NCBI RefSeq assembly: GCF_001428385.1
Contig: NZ_LMSK01000002.1
Location: 588,704-652,703 of the forward strand
Source of the DNA: Rhodanobacter sp. Soil772
Lineage (GTDB): Bacteria > Pseudomonadota > Gammaproteobacteria > Xanthomonadales > Rhodanobacteraceae
DNA length: 64,000 bases
Direction of reading: 5' to 3'
The position numbers were made by a program, and so were the translations under genes. Shown in pieces: positions 55,913-64,000 of this stretch (positions are counted from its first letter, which is position 1; every line of letters begins with the position of its first letter). The notes under the pieces are model-generated. The model saw only the letters and a program-made list of their open reading frames with translations. It did no database searches and was not told the DNA's origin.

Positions 55913-55966
55913 GCGGCGAATCCGTTCACGCAGTTCAAGCGTCCGGAAATCTACCAATGAAGCGTC

Positions 55967-56063
55967 CGTCATCCCAGCGGAAGCTGGGACCCAGAGCCTT
56001 TGCCCTACATGACATCGCGACGAAAGCCCCAGTCACTGGATCCCGGCTTTCGCCGGGATGACG
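55967..56063. repeat. Composite palindromic repeat, family B, copies 3 and 4
   Basis: The left half starts CGTCATCCCAGC-GGAA-GCTGGGAC (55967-55990) and the right half ends TCCCGGC-TTTC-GCCGGGATGACG (56041-56063). The outer ends are inverted copies of each other. It lies between the GIY-YIG gene and the nrdB start and may fold as a cruciform or long hairpin. Confidence 0.8.
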
Positions 56064-56117
56064 AGCCAAGAGCATTTGCGCCTTATCGGCTGCGAAACCA
56101 CACAAGGAAATCCCACC

Positions 56118-57143
56118 ATGTCCGCCCAACCCGCCCGCAACGCCCATATCCTCGACCCCGGTTTCGAGCTGACGCTCCGCCCGATGCGCTACCCCGATTT
56201 CTACGAGATGTACCGCAACGCGATCAAGAACACCTGGACCGTCGAGGAGGTGGATTTCTCGATGGATACGCGCGACCTCAATACGAAGATGTCCGCCGCC
56301 GACCGTCACCTGATCCAGCGCCTGGTAGCGTTCTTCGCCACCGGCGACACCATCGTGTCGAACAACCTGGTGCTGAACCTGTACCAGCACATCAACGCGC
56401 CGGAAGCGCGCATGTACCTGTCGCGCCAGCTGTACGAGGAAGCGCTGCACGTGCAGTTCTACCTCACCCTGCTGGACACTTATATCCCCGATCCGGCCGA
56501 GCGCAACGGCGCATTCGCCGCGATCGAGACGATTCCGTCGATCCGCCAGAAAGTCGCGTTCTGCTTCAAGTGGATCGACTCGATCCAGGATCTGCGCCGG
56601 CTGGAAACGCGCGAGCACCGCCGCCAGTTCCTTCTCAACCTGATCTGCTTCGCCGCCTGCATCGAGGGGCTGTTCTTCTACGCCGCGTTCGCCTACGTCT
56701 ACTACCTGCGCTCGCGCGGCCTGCTGCACGGCTTGGCCGCCGGCACCAACTGGGTGTTCCGCGACGAGAGCGGGCACATGGCGTTCGCGTTCGAAGTGGT
56801 GCGCACCGTGCGCGCGCAGGAACCGGAACTGTTCGACGACGCCATGCGCGCGCAGGTCGAGGAGATGATGGAAGACGCGATTGCCTGCGAGACCCAGTTC
56901 GCCGAGGACGTGCTGTCCGGCGGCGTCGCCGGCATGTCGGTGAAGGACATGCGCCAGTACCTCGAATACTGCGCCGACCAGCGTTTCGCCCAGCTCGACA
57001 TGCCGAAAAAATACGGCGCGAAGAACCCGTTCGACTTCATGGATCTGCAGGATGTGCAGGAACTGGCCAACTTCTTCGAGCGGCGCGTCTCGGCCTATCA
57101 GGTCGGCGTGCAGGGCGAGGTGGCGTTCGACATGGCGTTCTGA
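56118..57143 (+). CDS. nrdB: Class Ia ribonucleoside-diphosphate reductase, beta subunit
   Basis: A 341-residue subunit that holds the diferric-tyrosyl radical. Metal ligands Asp77, Glu108 and His111, and the radical Tyr115 (EALHVQFY) are present, along with ESGHMAFAF later. The start at ATG 56118 has AAGGAAA upstream. It is separated from nrdA by 549 bp with a GIY-YIG gene and repeats, so transcription may depend on read-through from the nrdA promoter or on a promoter of its own. Confidence 0.95.
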   Translation: MSAQPARNAHILDPGFELTLRPMRYPDFYEMYRNAIKNTWTVEEVDFSMDTRDLNTKMSAADRHLIQRLVAFFATGDTIVSNNLVLNLYQHINAPEARMYLSRQLYEEALHVQFYLTLLDTYIPDPAERNGAFAAIETIPSIRQKVAFCFKWIDSIQDLRRLETREHRRQFLLNLICFAACIEGLFFYAAFAYVYYLRSRGLLHGLAAGTNWVFRDESGHMAFAFEVVRTVRAQEPELFDDAMRAQVEEMMEDAIACETQFAEDVLSGGVAGMSVKDMRQYLEYCADQRFAQLDMPKKYGAKNPFDFMDLQDVQELANFFERRVSAYQVGVQGEVAFDMAF

Positions 57144-57293
57144 GCATCCGCCGCGGGCACTCGTAATTTCCTGCGGCAGATCACTGCGAATTGCGGGCTT
57201 CCAGGCAGATGCCAGTGTCTCGAAAGCTCACTAGAATCGGGCCCTGATCTGCCCCTGTCGGCCGCCACGGGCTGCTCTCGCCGATCGAACCAT

Positions 57294-57369
57294 GGGGAAA
57301 CCCCGATGATCCGGGCCTTCGGGAGCGCAGCGCTCCCGTGGGGTCTGCGCCGCGAAGGGTCAGCCCCAT
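57294..57369 (+). promoter_or_regulatory. Structured leader of the Oar-like receptor gene
   Basis: Three consecutive stem-loops precede the receptor gene: GGGG/CCCC (57294-57304), CGGGAGCG-cag-CGCTCCCG (57320-57338, eight pairs and a 3-nt loop) and TGGGG..CCCCA (57339-57369). I recognise no known riboswitch family. It may be an attenuator, an sRNA target or mRNA-stabilising structure. Confidence 0.5.
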
Positions 57370-57395
57370 ACCGCCAACGCATGCAAGGATCCCAG

Positions 57396-60300
57396 ATGAC
57401 TACCCCTTTCCGCGTCAGAGTGCTGCCCCTCGCCATCGCTTCGTTGTTGGCCATGGCTCCGGTGGCTGCCCAGAACGTCACCACCTCCGGCGTCAGCGGC
57501 CGCGTGCTGGACGCCCATGGCCAGCCGGTCGCCGGCGCCACGGTGACGATCGTGCACCAGCCTTCGGGTACCACCAAGTCGATGCTTACCGACAGCGATG
57601 GTCGCTATACCGCACAAGGCCTGCGCGTCGGTGGTCCGTTCGAGATCACCGCGAGCAAGGCGGAGCAGACCGTCGAGCGTGACAATGTCTATCTGCAGCT
57701 CGGCCAACCCTCGTCGATCAACCTGAGCCTGACCTCCGCTGCGGCGAGCGCCAGCAACCTGGCCGCGGTGACGGTCAGCGCCACCACTCTGGCGCAGACT
57801 TTTTCCTCGGACAACAAGGGCCTGTCGACCAACATTTCGCAACAGCAGCTGCAAGCCACGCCGCAGGGCAACCGCTCGATCGACGACGTGGCCCGGCTGG
57901 ACCCGCGCATCAACGTGACCGACCAGGGCACCGGTGCGATCTCCGCCAACGGCATGAACAACCGCTACAACAACGTCAGCGTCGACGGCGTCAGCCAGGG
58001 CGATCCGTTCGGCCTCAACGCCAACGGCCTGCCGTACCAGAAGTCGCCGATCTCGCCGGAAACGATCGCCGAGTACAACATCTCGACCGCCACCTACGAC
58101 ACCGCCTCCGACACGGTCGGTGCCGACGTCAACGCGGTGACCAAGTCGGGCACCAACCAGTTCCACGGCTCGGTCTACTACGCCTACCGCAACGCCAACC
58201 ACCTGGTAGGCGATGCCGGCTGGCTGGACAACAGCAACCCCGGCTACCACTACAAGGGCTACCAGAAGGATTCCACCGGCGGCTTCAACGTGGGCGGCCC
58301 GATCATCAAGGACAAGCTGTTCTTCTTCGTCTCGGCCGAGCACGAGAAGACCACCGGCATCGGCGCCGATTCCGCCAACGGCCTGGACGACTCGCTGGGC
58401 CAGGGCCCCTCGACCAGCAACAAGGTGTCGCCGGGCGACCTGCAGAAGGTGATCGACGCAGCGACGCAGCTCGGCCTCACCCCCGGCAACTTCGGCGGGG
58501 CGACCGGCCTGACCTACGACGACAAGCGCTATCTGGGCAAGATCGACTGGAACATCAGCAACAACCACCGCGCCAGCTTCACCTACCAGAACACCAAGGA
58601 ACAGCTGCCCGCCGTCGGCGGCAACAGCCCCAGCAGCATCGGCCTGACCAGCTACACCTACACCAAGGCCATCAGCACCGAGAACTATGTGGCCCACGTG
58701 TTCGACGACTGGTCGGACAACTTCTCCACCGAGGCCAAAGTCGGGTTCCAGAAATTCGTGCAGGACACCACCGCGCCGTATCAGCAGCCTGCGGTCAACG
58801 TGAATCTCTCGCCCACCGGCAAGGGCCCGTCGATCAACCTGGGCGAGGAGCGCTTCCGTCACTACAACCACATCGATACCAAGAAGTTCAGCGTGTTCCT
58901 GGCCGGCACCTATTACCTCGGCGACCACGCGATCAAGGGCGGCGTCGACTACCAGCGCAACAAGATCAACAACCTGTTCGGCCAGACCGAGTTCGGCCAG
59001 TACAACTTCTGGGGCATCGACAACTTCCTGGCTGGCAACTACAACTCGTACATTCTGTTCCACCCGGCGCCCGGCTACACGCTCAACGACATCGCCGGCC
59101 AATGGACCTACAGCCAGTACAGCCCGTTCCTGCAGGACACCTGGCAGGTCAACGAGAAGCTGTCGGTGCAGTACGGCGTGCGCGTGGACATTCCGCATTC
59201 CAGTGCCCCGCCGGTCTACAACGCCGCGTTCGAGCAGGCCTTCGGCTACCGCAACAACTACACGGTAGGTTCCGGCAACCGCGTGGTGGAACCGCGGCTG
59301 TCGTTCAACTACGCGTTCGACAGCGCGTACAAGACCCAGCTGCGCGGCGGTGTCGGCCTGTTCCAGACCTCGCCGCCCACGGTGTGGATGACCAACCCGT
59401 ACCAGAACAACGGCGTCACCCTGCTTTCCTACACCACCTTCGATCCGTCGCAGGCGCCGTTCAGCCCGGATCCGTTCAACCAGAATATTCCGGCGGGTGG
59501 CGGCGCCGGTTCGATCGACACGATCGCCAGGGACTTCCGCCTGCCGACGGTGTGGAAGGCCAGCCTGGCACTGGATCGCGAGCTGCCGTGGTGGGGCCTG
59601 GTGGCGTCGGCCGAATACCAGCACATCAAGGTGCGCGACGGCATCCTGTATCAGGCGTCCAACTTCGGCGCGCCCACCGGCGTACTGCCGGATGGCCGTC
59701 TGCAGTTCTGGAAGACCCCCGGCGAGGCGCCCACCTCGAAAGACGCGCTGGCCAACCAGAACCGCGCCTTCAGCACGCAGTCGACCCTGCTCACCAACAC
59801 CCACAAGGGCAAGTCCGACAGCTTCACCCTGGCGTTGAGCAAGCCGTTCTCCGAAGGCTTCTCCGGCACCGCCAGCATGACCTTCAACCATGCCACCGAT
59901 GTCGATCCGGGTACCGACACGATCGCCTACAACGGCTACCAGCGCGTGGCGCGACTGAACCCGAACAGCGACGTGGCTGCCACCTCCAACTACAGCATCG
60001 CCAAGAGCTTCAAGGCCTCGCTGAACTGGCAGCACAACTTCTTCGGCGACTATCGCACCCAGGTATCGATGTTCTACAACGGCCGCACCGGCAACCCGTA
60101 CACGTGGGTGTTCACCAACGACGCCAACGGCGATAGCGTTTCCGGCTGGGATCCGGTCTACATCCCGACGGCCGGCGACGCCAGGGTGGCCTACGCCGCC
60201 GGCACCAGCGCCCAGGTGATCAAGCAATTCGAGGATTTCCTCGCCAGCGACAGCTACCTGCGCGATCACCGTGGCCAGGTCGCCAGCCGCAACGGCGCCC

Positions 60301-60638
60301 GCACGGCCTGGGTCAACTCGCTCGACATGAGTTTCTCGCAGGAAGTACCCGGCATCTTCAAGGGCAACAAGGGCGAAATCCGGCTGGACGTGTACAACTT
60401 CCTCAACCTGCTCAACAAGGACTGGGGCCAGGCAAGCAACACCGGCATCTACCCGACCCGCACGCTGGCCAGCTACGCCGGCGTCAACGCGCAGGGCCAG
60501 TACGTGTACACGCTGCCCACCGACAAGAACGGCAACTACCAGCCGCAACAGCTGCAGGTCTACGACGGCGGCTTCTACGACCCCAGCCGCGTGGTGTCGC
60601 GCTGGTCGGCGATGCTTACGCTGCGCTACACGTTCTGA
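57396..60638 (+). CDS. Oar-like TonB-dependent receptor with carboxypeptidase-regulatory-like domain
   Basis: A 1080-residue outer-membrane protein. A signal peptide is at the N-terminus (LPLAIASLLAMAPVAAQN). A CarboxypepD_reg-like domain follows (VSGRVLDAHGQPVAGATV; DSDGRYTAQGLRVGGPF). A plug has GMNNRYNNVSVDGVSQGDPFG. The C-terminal strand ends LTLRYTF with Phe, as for barrel proteins. It resembles Oar-type receptors/adhesins of Xanthomonadales. Ligand unknown. ATG 57396 has AAGGA 7 nt upstream; ATG 57381 and 57306 are in-frame alternatives. Confidence 0.88.
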   Translation: MTTPFRVRVLPLAIASLLAMAPVAAQNVTTSGVSGRVLDAHGQPVAGATVTIVHQPSGTTKSMLTDSDGRYTAQGLRVGGPFEITASKAEQTVERDNVYLQLGQPSSINLSLTSAAASASNLAAVTVSATTLAQTFSSDNKGLSTNISQQQLQATPQGNRSIDDVARLDPRINVTDQGTGAISANGMNNRYNNVSVDGVSQGDPFGLNANGLPYQKSPISPETIAEYNISTATYDTASDTVGADVNAVTKSGTNQFHGSVYYAYRNANHLVGDAGWLDNSNPGYHYKGYQKDSTGGFNVGGPIIKDKLFFFVSAEHEKTTGIGADSANGLDDSLGQGPSTSNKVSPGDLQKVIDAATQLGLTPGNFGGATGLTYDDKRYLGKIDWNISNNHRASFTYQNTKEQLPAVGGNSPSSIGLTSYTYTKAISTENYVAHVFDDWSDNFSTEAKVGFQKFVQDTTAPYQQPAVNVNLSPTGKGPSINLGEERFRHYNHIDTKKFSVFLAGTYYLGDHAIKGGVDYQRNKINNLFGQTEFGQYNFWGIDNFLAGNYNSYILFHPAPGYTLNDIAGQWTYSQYSPFLQDTWQVNEKLSVQYGVRVDIPHSSAPPVYNAAFEQAFGYRNNYTVGSGNRVVEPRLSFNYAFDSAYKTQLRGGVGLFQTSPPTVWMTNPYQNNGVTLLSYTTFDPSQAPFSPDPFNQNIPAGGGAGSIDTIARDFRLPTVWKASLALDRELPWWGLVASAEYQHIKVRDGILYQASNFGAPTGVLPDGRLQFWKTPGEAPTSKDALANQNRAFSTQSTLLTNTHKGKSDSFTLALSKPFSEGFSGTASMTFNHATDVDPGTDTIAYNGYQRVARLNPNSDVAATSNYSIAKSFKASLNWQHNFFGDYRTQVSMFYNGRTGNPYTWVFTNDANGDSVSGWDPVYIPTAGDARVAYAAGTSAQVIKQFEDFLASDSYLRDHRGQVASRNGARTAWVNSLDMSFSQEVPGIFKGNKGEIRLDVYNFLNLLNKDWGQASNTGIYPTRTLASYAGVNAQGQYVYTLPTDKNGNYQPQQLQVYDGGFYDPSRVVSRWSAMLTLRYTF

Positions 60639-60660
60639 CTGATCCGCACGCAACGTGCAG

Positions 60661-60693
60661 AAAACCGGCGCCTTGATGGCGCCGGTTTTCTTT
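60661..60693 (+). terminator. Rho-independent terminator after the receptor gene
   Basis: AAAACCGGCGCC (60661-60672) and GGCGCCGGTTTT (60678-60689) form a perfect 12-bp stem with a 5-nt loop and a T-rich tail TTTTCTTT (60686-60693). Confidence 0.92.
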
Positions 60694-60740
60694 GTGCCGC
60701 AACGAACCTCCACGGTTCGGCCAATGACCGACGGCCTATT

Positions 60741-60756
60741 GACTACAGCTGTAGTC
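60741..60756. promoter_or_regulatory. BlaI-type operator 1
   Basis: GACTACAGCTGTAGTC is a perfect 16-bp palindrome with the TACA-N2-TGTA core of BlaI/MecI operators. It overlaps a -35-like TTGACT (60739-60744), with a TACGGT 18 bp downstream, so repressor binding would block the promoter. Confidence 0.8.
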
Positions 60757-60768
60757 AAGGCGTACGGT

Positions 60769-60784
60769 GACTACACTTGTAGTC
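60769..60784. promoter_or_regulatory. BlaI-type operator 2
   Basis: GACTACACTTGTAGTC has the same TACA-N2-TGTA core; only the central bases break the symmetry. It lies 28 bp from operator 1 and 16 bp before the blaI start, so the regulator probably represses its own operon. Confidence 0.8.
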
Positions 60785-60800
60785 ATACGGCGTCACGCTC

Positions 60801-61190
60801 ATGCGCAAACCCACCATCGGCGACCAGGAACTGGCGCTGCTGCACCACCTCGACGAATGCGGCGCCGCCGCCTCGGTCGGCGAAGTGGCGGCGAGCTTCG
60901 GCGAACCGCGCGGGCTGGCCCGCTCCACCGTGCTGACCATGATGGAGCGCCTGCGCGGCAAGGGCTATCTCAAACGCCGGCAGCTCAAGGGGATGTTCCG
61001 CTACAGCACCGCCACCGGTCCGGGTGAAGTGATGCGCAGCGCCGTGGGCAGCTTCGTCGAGAAGACGCTGAGCGGCTCGGTCTCGCCGTTCGTGGCCTGG
61101 ATGTCGGAGCGTGCCGAAGTTTCCGACACTGAGCTGGCCGAGCTCGAGGCGCTGGTAACCCAGCTGCAATCGCGGCGCAAGGAGTCGTGA
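60801..61190 (+). CDS. BlaI/MecI/CopY-family repressor
   Basis: A 129-residue regulator with a winged helix (DQELALLHHLDECGAAASVGEV) and ARSTVLTMMERLRGKGYLKRR as recognition helix region. The C-terminal dimerisation half is shorter and ends in a Glu-rich helix. It precedes an M56-type sensor gene by 1 bp, as in blaI-blaR1. Two operators lie just upstream, fitting autorepression. A direct beta-lactamase gene is not in this window. Confidence 0.92.
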   Translation: MRKPTIGDQELALLHHLDECGAAASVGEVAASFGEPRGLARSTVLTMMERLRGKGYLKRRQLKGMFRYSTATGPGEVMRSAVGSFVEKTLSGSVSPFVAWMSERAEVSDTELAELEALVTQLQSRRKES

Positions 61191-61191
61191 G

Positions 61192-63033
61192 ATGGACGCA
61201 CTCAATCACTTCGCCGACATCCTGCTGACGCGACTGGTCTGGACGTCCATCCAGGCCACCCTGCTGATCGGCGCCGTCTACCTGGCCGGCCGTCTGTGGC
61301 CGCGATTGTCGGCAGCGATGCGCTGCATGCTGTGGTGGCTGGTCGGCGCCCAGCTGCTGTTCGGCCTGCTGTGGCATGCGCCGCTGGAGCTTCCGTTGCT
61401 GTCGCCCGCTCCGCTGGAAGCGACCGCGCCGGTCACGCCGCCGGTGGCGTTCTTCGCCACGACGGCGACCGCCGACGCCGCACTGCCGTCGATCGCTTCG
61501 CCGGCCACACCGGCGTTGTCCTGGCGCACCGGCATCGCCCTGTCGTGGCTGGCCGTCGTGCTGTTGCAGGCGCTGATCGCGCTGCGCCAACGGCGGCAGG
61601 CGCGACGCATGCTGCGTGAATCGCAAGCCTTGCGCGATGCCTCGTTGCAAGCGCTGTGCACACAGCAGTCGCGGCAGCTCGGCTTGCGCCGCTGTCCACG
61701 GCTGCGCGTCTCGGACGCGATCATCTCGCCGCAGGTGACCGGCCTGTGGCGGCCCACCGTGCTGCTGCCGGCCGGCCACGCGCTCAGTGCCGACGAAGCG
61801 GCGATGGCGATCGCGCACGAGCTGGCCCACCTGCGCCGCGGCGACCTGTGGCTGGCCTGGGTGCCGGCAATCGCGCAGTGCCTGTTCTGCTTCCACCCGC
61901 TGGTGCGCTGGGCGATACGCGAATACGCGCTCAACCGCGAATCGGCCTGCGATGCGCAGGTCCTGCAGCAGGACCACGCCGCGCCGCAGGATTACGGCCG
62001 CCTGCTGCTGCGCCTCGGCGTGGCGCAGCCGATGCACGCCGGCCTCGCCGGCGCTTCCCCGTCCTTCCACAACCTCAAGAGGCGACTGACCATGTTGCAG
62101 CAACCCGTGAACCAGCCGTCGTTGCGCACGCGCGGCTGGCTGCTCGTCGCACTGATCGCCCTCGTCGGCGTGCTGCCCTATCGCGTGACGGCAGCCGGCG
62201 CGGACAACACTCCCGCCACGCCAGCTTCCACGCAGGCGAGCCTGCTGCCGCCACCGCCACCCCCGCCGCCGGCTCCCCCAGCGGCACCGCTCCCCGCTGT
62301 TCCCGCCGTGCCGCCGGCACCACCGCTGCCACCCGCCCCGCCGCACGATGCCAGTGGCCTGCACGTCCACTACGCCAACGTCGCCATCCATACCGATGCC
62401 AGCGAAGGCTTCGCGTTGTTCGACGGCGATGCGGCCATCGTCAACGGCAGCGACGTCGACCTCGCCGCCGCCAAGCGCCTGCAGCGGGACGGCAAGCCCA
62501 CGATGTGGTTTCGCCGTGGCGACAAGGCCTATCTGATCGACGACCCCGCCTACGTGCAACGCGCGAAGGCCGCCTACGCGCCGGTCGACGCCCTAGCCAA
62601 GCAACAAGGCGAACTGGGCGGCAAGCAGGGTGCGCTCGGCGGCAAACAGGGCGCCCTGGGCGCGCAGCAAGGCATGCTGGGCGCCCAGCAGGGGCAGCTC
62701 GCCGGCCAGCGCGCGATGCTGGCCAGCCGGCAAGCCACGCTCGCCGCGCAATCCAGCCAGCGCGACCACGCCGCTGAAACGCAGGCGAACCGTACCAAGC
62801 TGGAAGCCAGCGAGCAGGAACTCGATCGGCGGCAGGAAACGCTCAGTCAGCAACAGTCGGCACTGGGCCGGCAGCAGGCCGAACTCGGCAAGCAGCAGGA
62901 AGCGCTTGGCGCGCAACAGGAAGCGCTGGGCAAGCGCCAGCAACAAGCCACCAGCCAGGCCAGTCAGCAGATCACGAAGCTGCTCGACGAAGCGATCACC
63001 AAGGGCGTCGCCAAGCCGACGAGCCTGCGCTGA
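61192..63033 (+). CDS. BlaR1-type M56 membrane metallopeptidase with heptad-repeat C-terminus
   Basis: A 613-residue protein. Hydrophobic helices and the zinc motif HELAH at 209-213, with CFHPLVRWAIREYALNRE after it, define the M56 peptidase that would cleave the BlaI-like repressor. A polyproline-rich region (~350-385) follows. The expected penicillin-binding domain is absent; instead residues ~470-585 contain Gln/Gly/Ala/Leu heptads (GGKQGALGGKQGALG, then QQGMLGAQQ). AAGGAG precedes ATG 61192. The signal sensed is unknown. Confidence 0.88.
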   Translation: MDALNHFADILLTRLVWTSIQATLLIGAVYLAGRLWPRLSAAMRCMLWWLVGAQLLFGLLWHAPLELPLLSPAPLEATAPVTPPVAFFATTATADAALPSIASPATPALSWRTGIALSWLAVVLLQALIALRQRRQARRMLRESQALRDASLQALCTQQSRQLGLRRCPRLRVSDAIISPQVTGLWRPTVLLPAGHALSADEAAMAIAHELAHLRRGDLWLAWVPAIAQCLFCFHPLVRWAIREYALNRESACDAQVLQQDHAAPQDYGRLLLRLGVAQPMHAGLAGASPSFHNLKRRLTMLQQPVNQPSLRTRGWLLVALIALVGVLPYRVTAAGADNTPATPASTQASLLPPPPPPPPAPPAAPLPAVPAVPPAPPLPPAPPHDASGLHVHYANVAIHTDASEGFALFDGDAAIVNGSDVDLAAAKRLQRDGKPTMWFRRGDKAYLIDDPAYVQRAKAAYAPVDALAKQQGELGGKQGALGGKQGALGAQQGMLGAQQGQLAGQRAMLASRQATLAAQSSQRDHAAETQANRTKLEASEQELDRRQETLSQQQSALGRQQAELGKQQEALGAQQEALGKRQQQATSQASQQITKLLDEAITKGVAKPTSLR

Positions 63034-63099
63034 CTCAGCCTTCCAAAACCGCCCCCTGTCTGCGGGAAAATCCCTCGGGTGAGGGAGCGCTCTTCCGCC

Positions 63100-63156
63100 A
63101 AGCCAAGGTCAAGAGCGTCACCCCCTCCTGACCTCCCCCTGCTGCGCAGGGGGAGG
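63100..63156. repeat. Palindromic intergenic repeat, family A, copy 3
   Basis: CCTCCCCCTGC (63132-63142) and GCAGGGGGAGG (63146-63156) are perfect 11-bp arms around a 3-nt loop. AAGAGCGTCACCCCC just upstream (63111-63125) matches the linker type of copy 2. It lies between the M56 and S9 genes. Confidence 0.8.
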
Positions 63157-63244
63157 AACCAGGCGTGTTGCTTCTGCTCTGCAAGCGGGGAAAGAACGAC
63201 GGCGTCGGCGTTTCACTCGCTTATCTGCACTCGCCTATCTGCGC

Positions 63245-64000
63245 TCAGCGCCAGGGCCACGCCTTCAGCTGGTACTCCGCCGGCGGGGTATTGCCGGCCA
63301 GGTGCTGCACGAAATAATCCCAGCGTCGGCGGGTGGCGTACGGAGTGGCCTCGGCGTAGCCGTGGTGGACGTTCGGGATCAGCAGCAGGTCGAAGTCCTT
63401 GTTCGCCTTGATCAGCGCGTCGGCCACCAGCAGGGTCTGATAGGGCGGCACGTTGTCGTCCATCGTGCCGTGCACCAGCATCAGCCGTCCCTTGAGATTC
63501 TTCGCGAAGCTCTGGTTGGCCTGGGCGTCGTAGTTGGTCTTGCCGTCCTTGTCGGTGACCAGCAGGCCCTGCCATTTCTCGGCCCAGTCGTCTTCGTAGT
63601 TGCGGTTGTCGTGGTTGCCGCTTTCGGCCCAGCCGACCTTGAAGAAGTCGGGGTAGTGGAACATCGCCGCCGCGGTGGCGTTGCCGCCGCCGGAGTGGCC
63701 CCAGATGCCCACACGGCCGAGATCGATCCACGGATACTTCTTGCCGAGTTCCTTCAGGCCGAGCACCTGGTCAGGCAGGGTGTTGTCCTCGACGTGCTCG
63801 AAGTAGGCGTCGTGGAACGCTTTCGAACGCCACGGCGTGCCCATGCCGTCGAGCGCCACCACAATGAAACCCAGTTCAGCCAGCGACTGGTTGTCGCCAT
63901 GCGCCGGCAGGAAGCTGCGCCCGCGCACCGAACCGGTCTGCGGTCCCGGGTAGATGTAGTCGATGATCGGGTATTTCTTCGCGGCGTCGAAGTCGGTCGG
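63245..64000 (-). CDS. S9 prolyl oligopeptidase/dipeptidyl peptidase IV-type, C-terminal part (partial)
   Basis: The frame is open from the window edge; about 250 C-terminal residues are seen. GHSGGG carries the nucleophile Ser, MDDNVP the Asp and VHHGY the His of the S9 catalytic triad. YIYPGPQTGS and ELGFIVVALDGMGTP fit DPP-IV-like peptidases. The beta-propeller domain lies beyond the window. Probably periplasmic, with the other peptidases of this genome. Confidence 0.88.
   Translation of the reverse strand, partial: PTDFDAAKKYPIIDYIYPGPQTGSVRGRSFLPAHGDNQSLAELGFIVVALDGMGTPWRSKAFHDAYFEHVEDNTLPDQVLGLKELGKKYPWIDLGRVGIWGHSGGGNATAAAMFHYPDFFKVGWAESGNHDNRNYEDDWAEKWQGLLVTDKDGKTNYDAQANQSFAKNLKGRLMLVHGTMDDNVPPYQTLLVADALIKANKDFDLLLIPNVHHGYAEATPYATRRRWDYFVQHLAGNTPPAEYQLKAWPWR

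Noticed and set aside
55616..55972. The GIY-YIG gene as a homing endonuclease in an intron or intein
   Set aside because: nrdA and nrdB are both complete and the gene lies between them, not inside a coding sequence.
57294..57369. The receptor leader as a c-di-GMP, SAM or other known riboswitch
   Set aside because: The conserved aptamer nucleotides of those classes are not seen; only stable stems remain.
57360..60758. A 1132-residue open frame on the minus strand over the Oar-like receptor gene
   Set aside because: It is a shadow of the receptor gene; the composition is biased and has no domain pattern.
62595..62950. Repeated 21-bp units considered as a CRISPR-like array
   Set aside because: The periodicity is in frame with protein heptads in the M56 gene, and there are no unique spacers between identical repeats.

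Overview
The window is chromosomal DNA of a very GC-rich gammaproteobacterium. The gene content points to the Xanthomonadales/Lysobacterales, most likely the Rhodanobacter/Dyella/Luteibacter group. Reasons: a TyrB-type aminotransferase with a GTG start and an SFFASVE N-terminus, a long Oar-like TonB-dependent receptor, a perfect CRP/Clp-type palindrome, many M1/M16/S9/CocE peptidases, YdcH and YgjP-type housekeeping proteins, and dispersed ubiquinone genes (ubiE, ubiJ-ubiB, ubiK). I see no rRNA, tRNA, CRISPR array, prophage or insertion sequence. Coding density is high and gene pairs often overlap by ATGA or GTGA.

Layout. 1-9.2 kb: the end of plsB, ubiE, a DUF2249/FmdE pair, a divergent EamA transporter/Lrp pair, a Tat-signal phosphoesterase, proline iminopeptidase, an SDR-DoxX protein with a DUF2269 protein, and a glutathione transferase. 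9.2-20 kb: M1 aminopeptidase, alpha/beta hydrolase, a sterol-desaturase-type hydroxylase, an ICMT-like methyltransferase, a YgjP-like metalloprotease, rdgC, tyrB, ttcA, a YdcH protein, a GNAT protein and pssA. 20-29 kb: a co-directional nutrient-uptake locus (TonB receptor, YfcC-type carrier, CocE-type serine hydrolase, LysR) with a divergent CapA-type protein. 29-37 kb: M16 peptidase, trmL, ubiJ-ubiB, truC, arfB and a lysophospholipid acyltransferase. 37.3-43.4 kb: a four-gene exopolysaccharide-like cluster (epimerase, GT2 synthase, TPR/outer-membrane barrel, OafA-SGNH acyltransferase) behind a perfect TGTGA-N6-TCACA site. 43.4-47.6 kb: glyoxylate shunt aceB-aceA with a divergent LysR gene. 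47.6-52.7 kb: a CPA-type antiporter, comM, ubiK, glnB and an atypical NYN/PIN-like protein. 52.7-57.1 kb: class Ia ribonucleotide reductase nrdA and nrdB, preceded by two NrdR boxes overlapping a sigma70-like promoter and then a cobalamin riboswitch. A GIY-YIG nuclease gene and palindromic repeats lie between nrdA and nrdB. 57.2-64 kb: an Oar-like TonB receptor with a structured leader and a strong terminator, a BlaI/BlaR1-type pair with two operators, and the end of an S9 dipeptidyl peptidase.

The most informative regions are the nrd control region, the GT2/barrel/acyltransferase cluster, the receptor/carrier/hydrolase locus and the BlaI/BlaR1 pair with its unusual C-terminal heptad repeats. 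Three families of palindromic intergenic repeats recur through the window.
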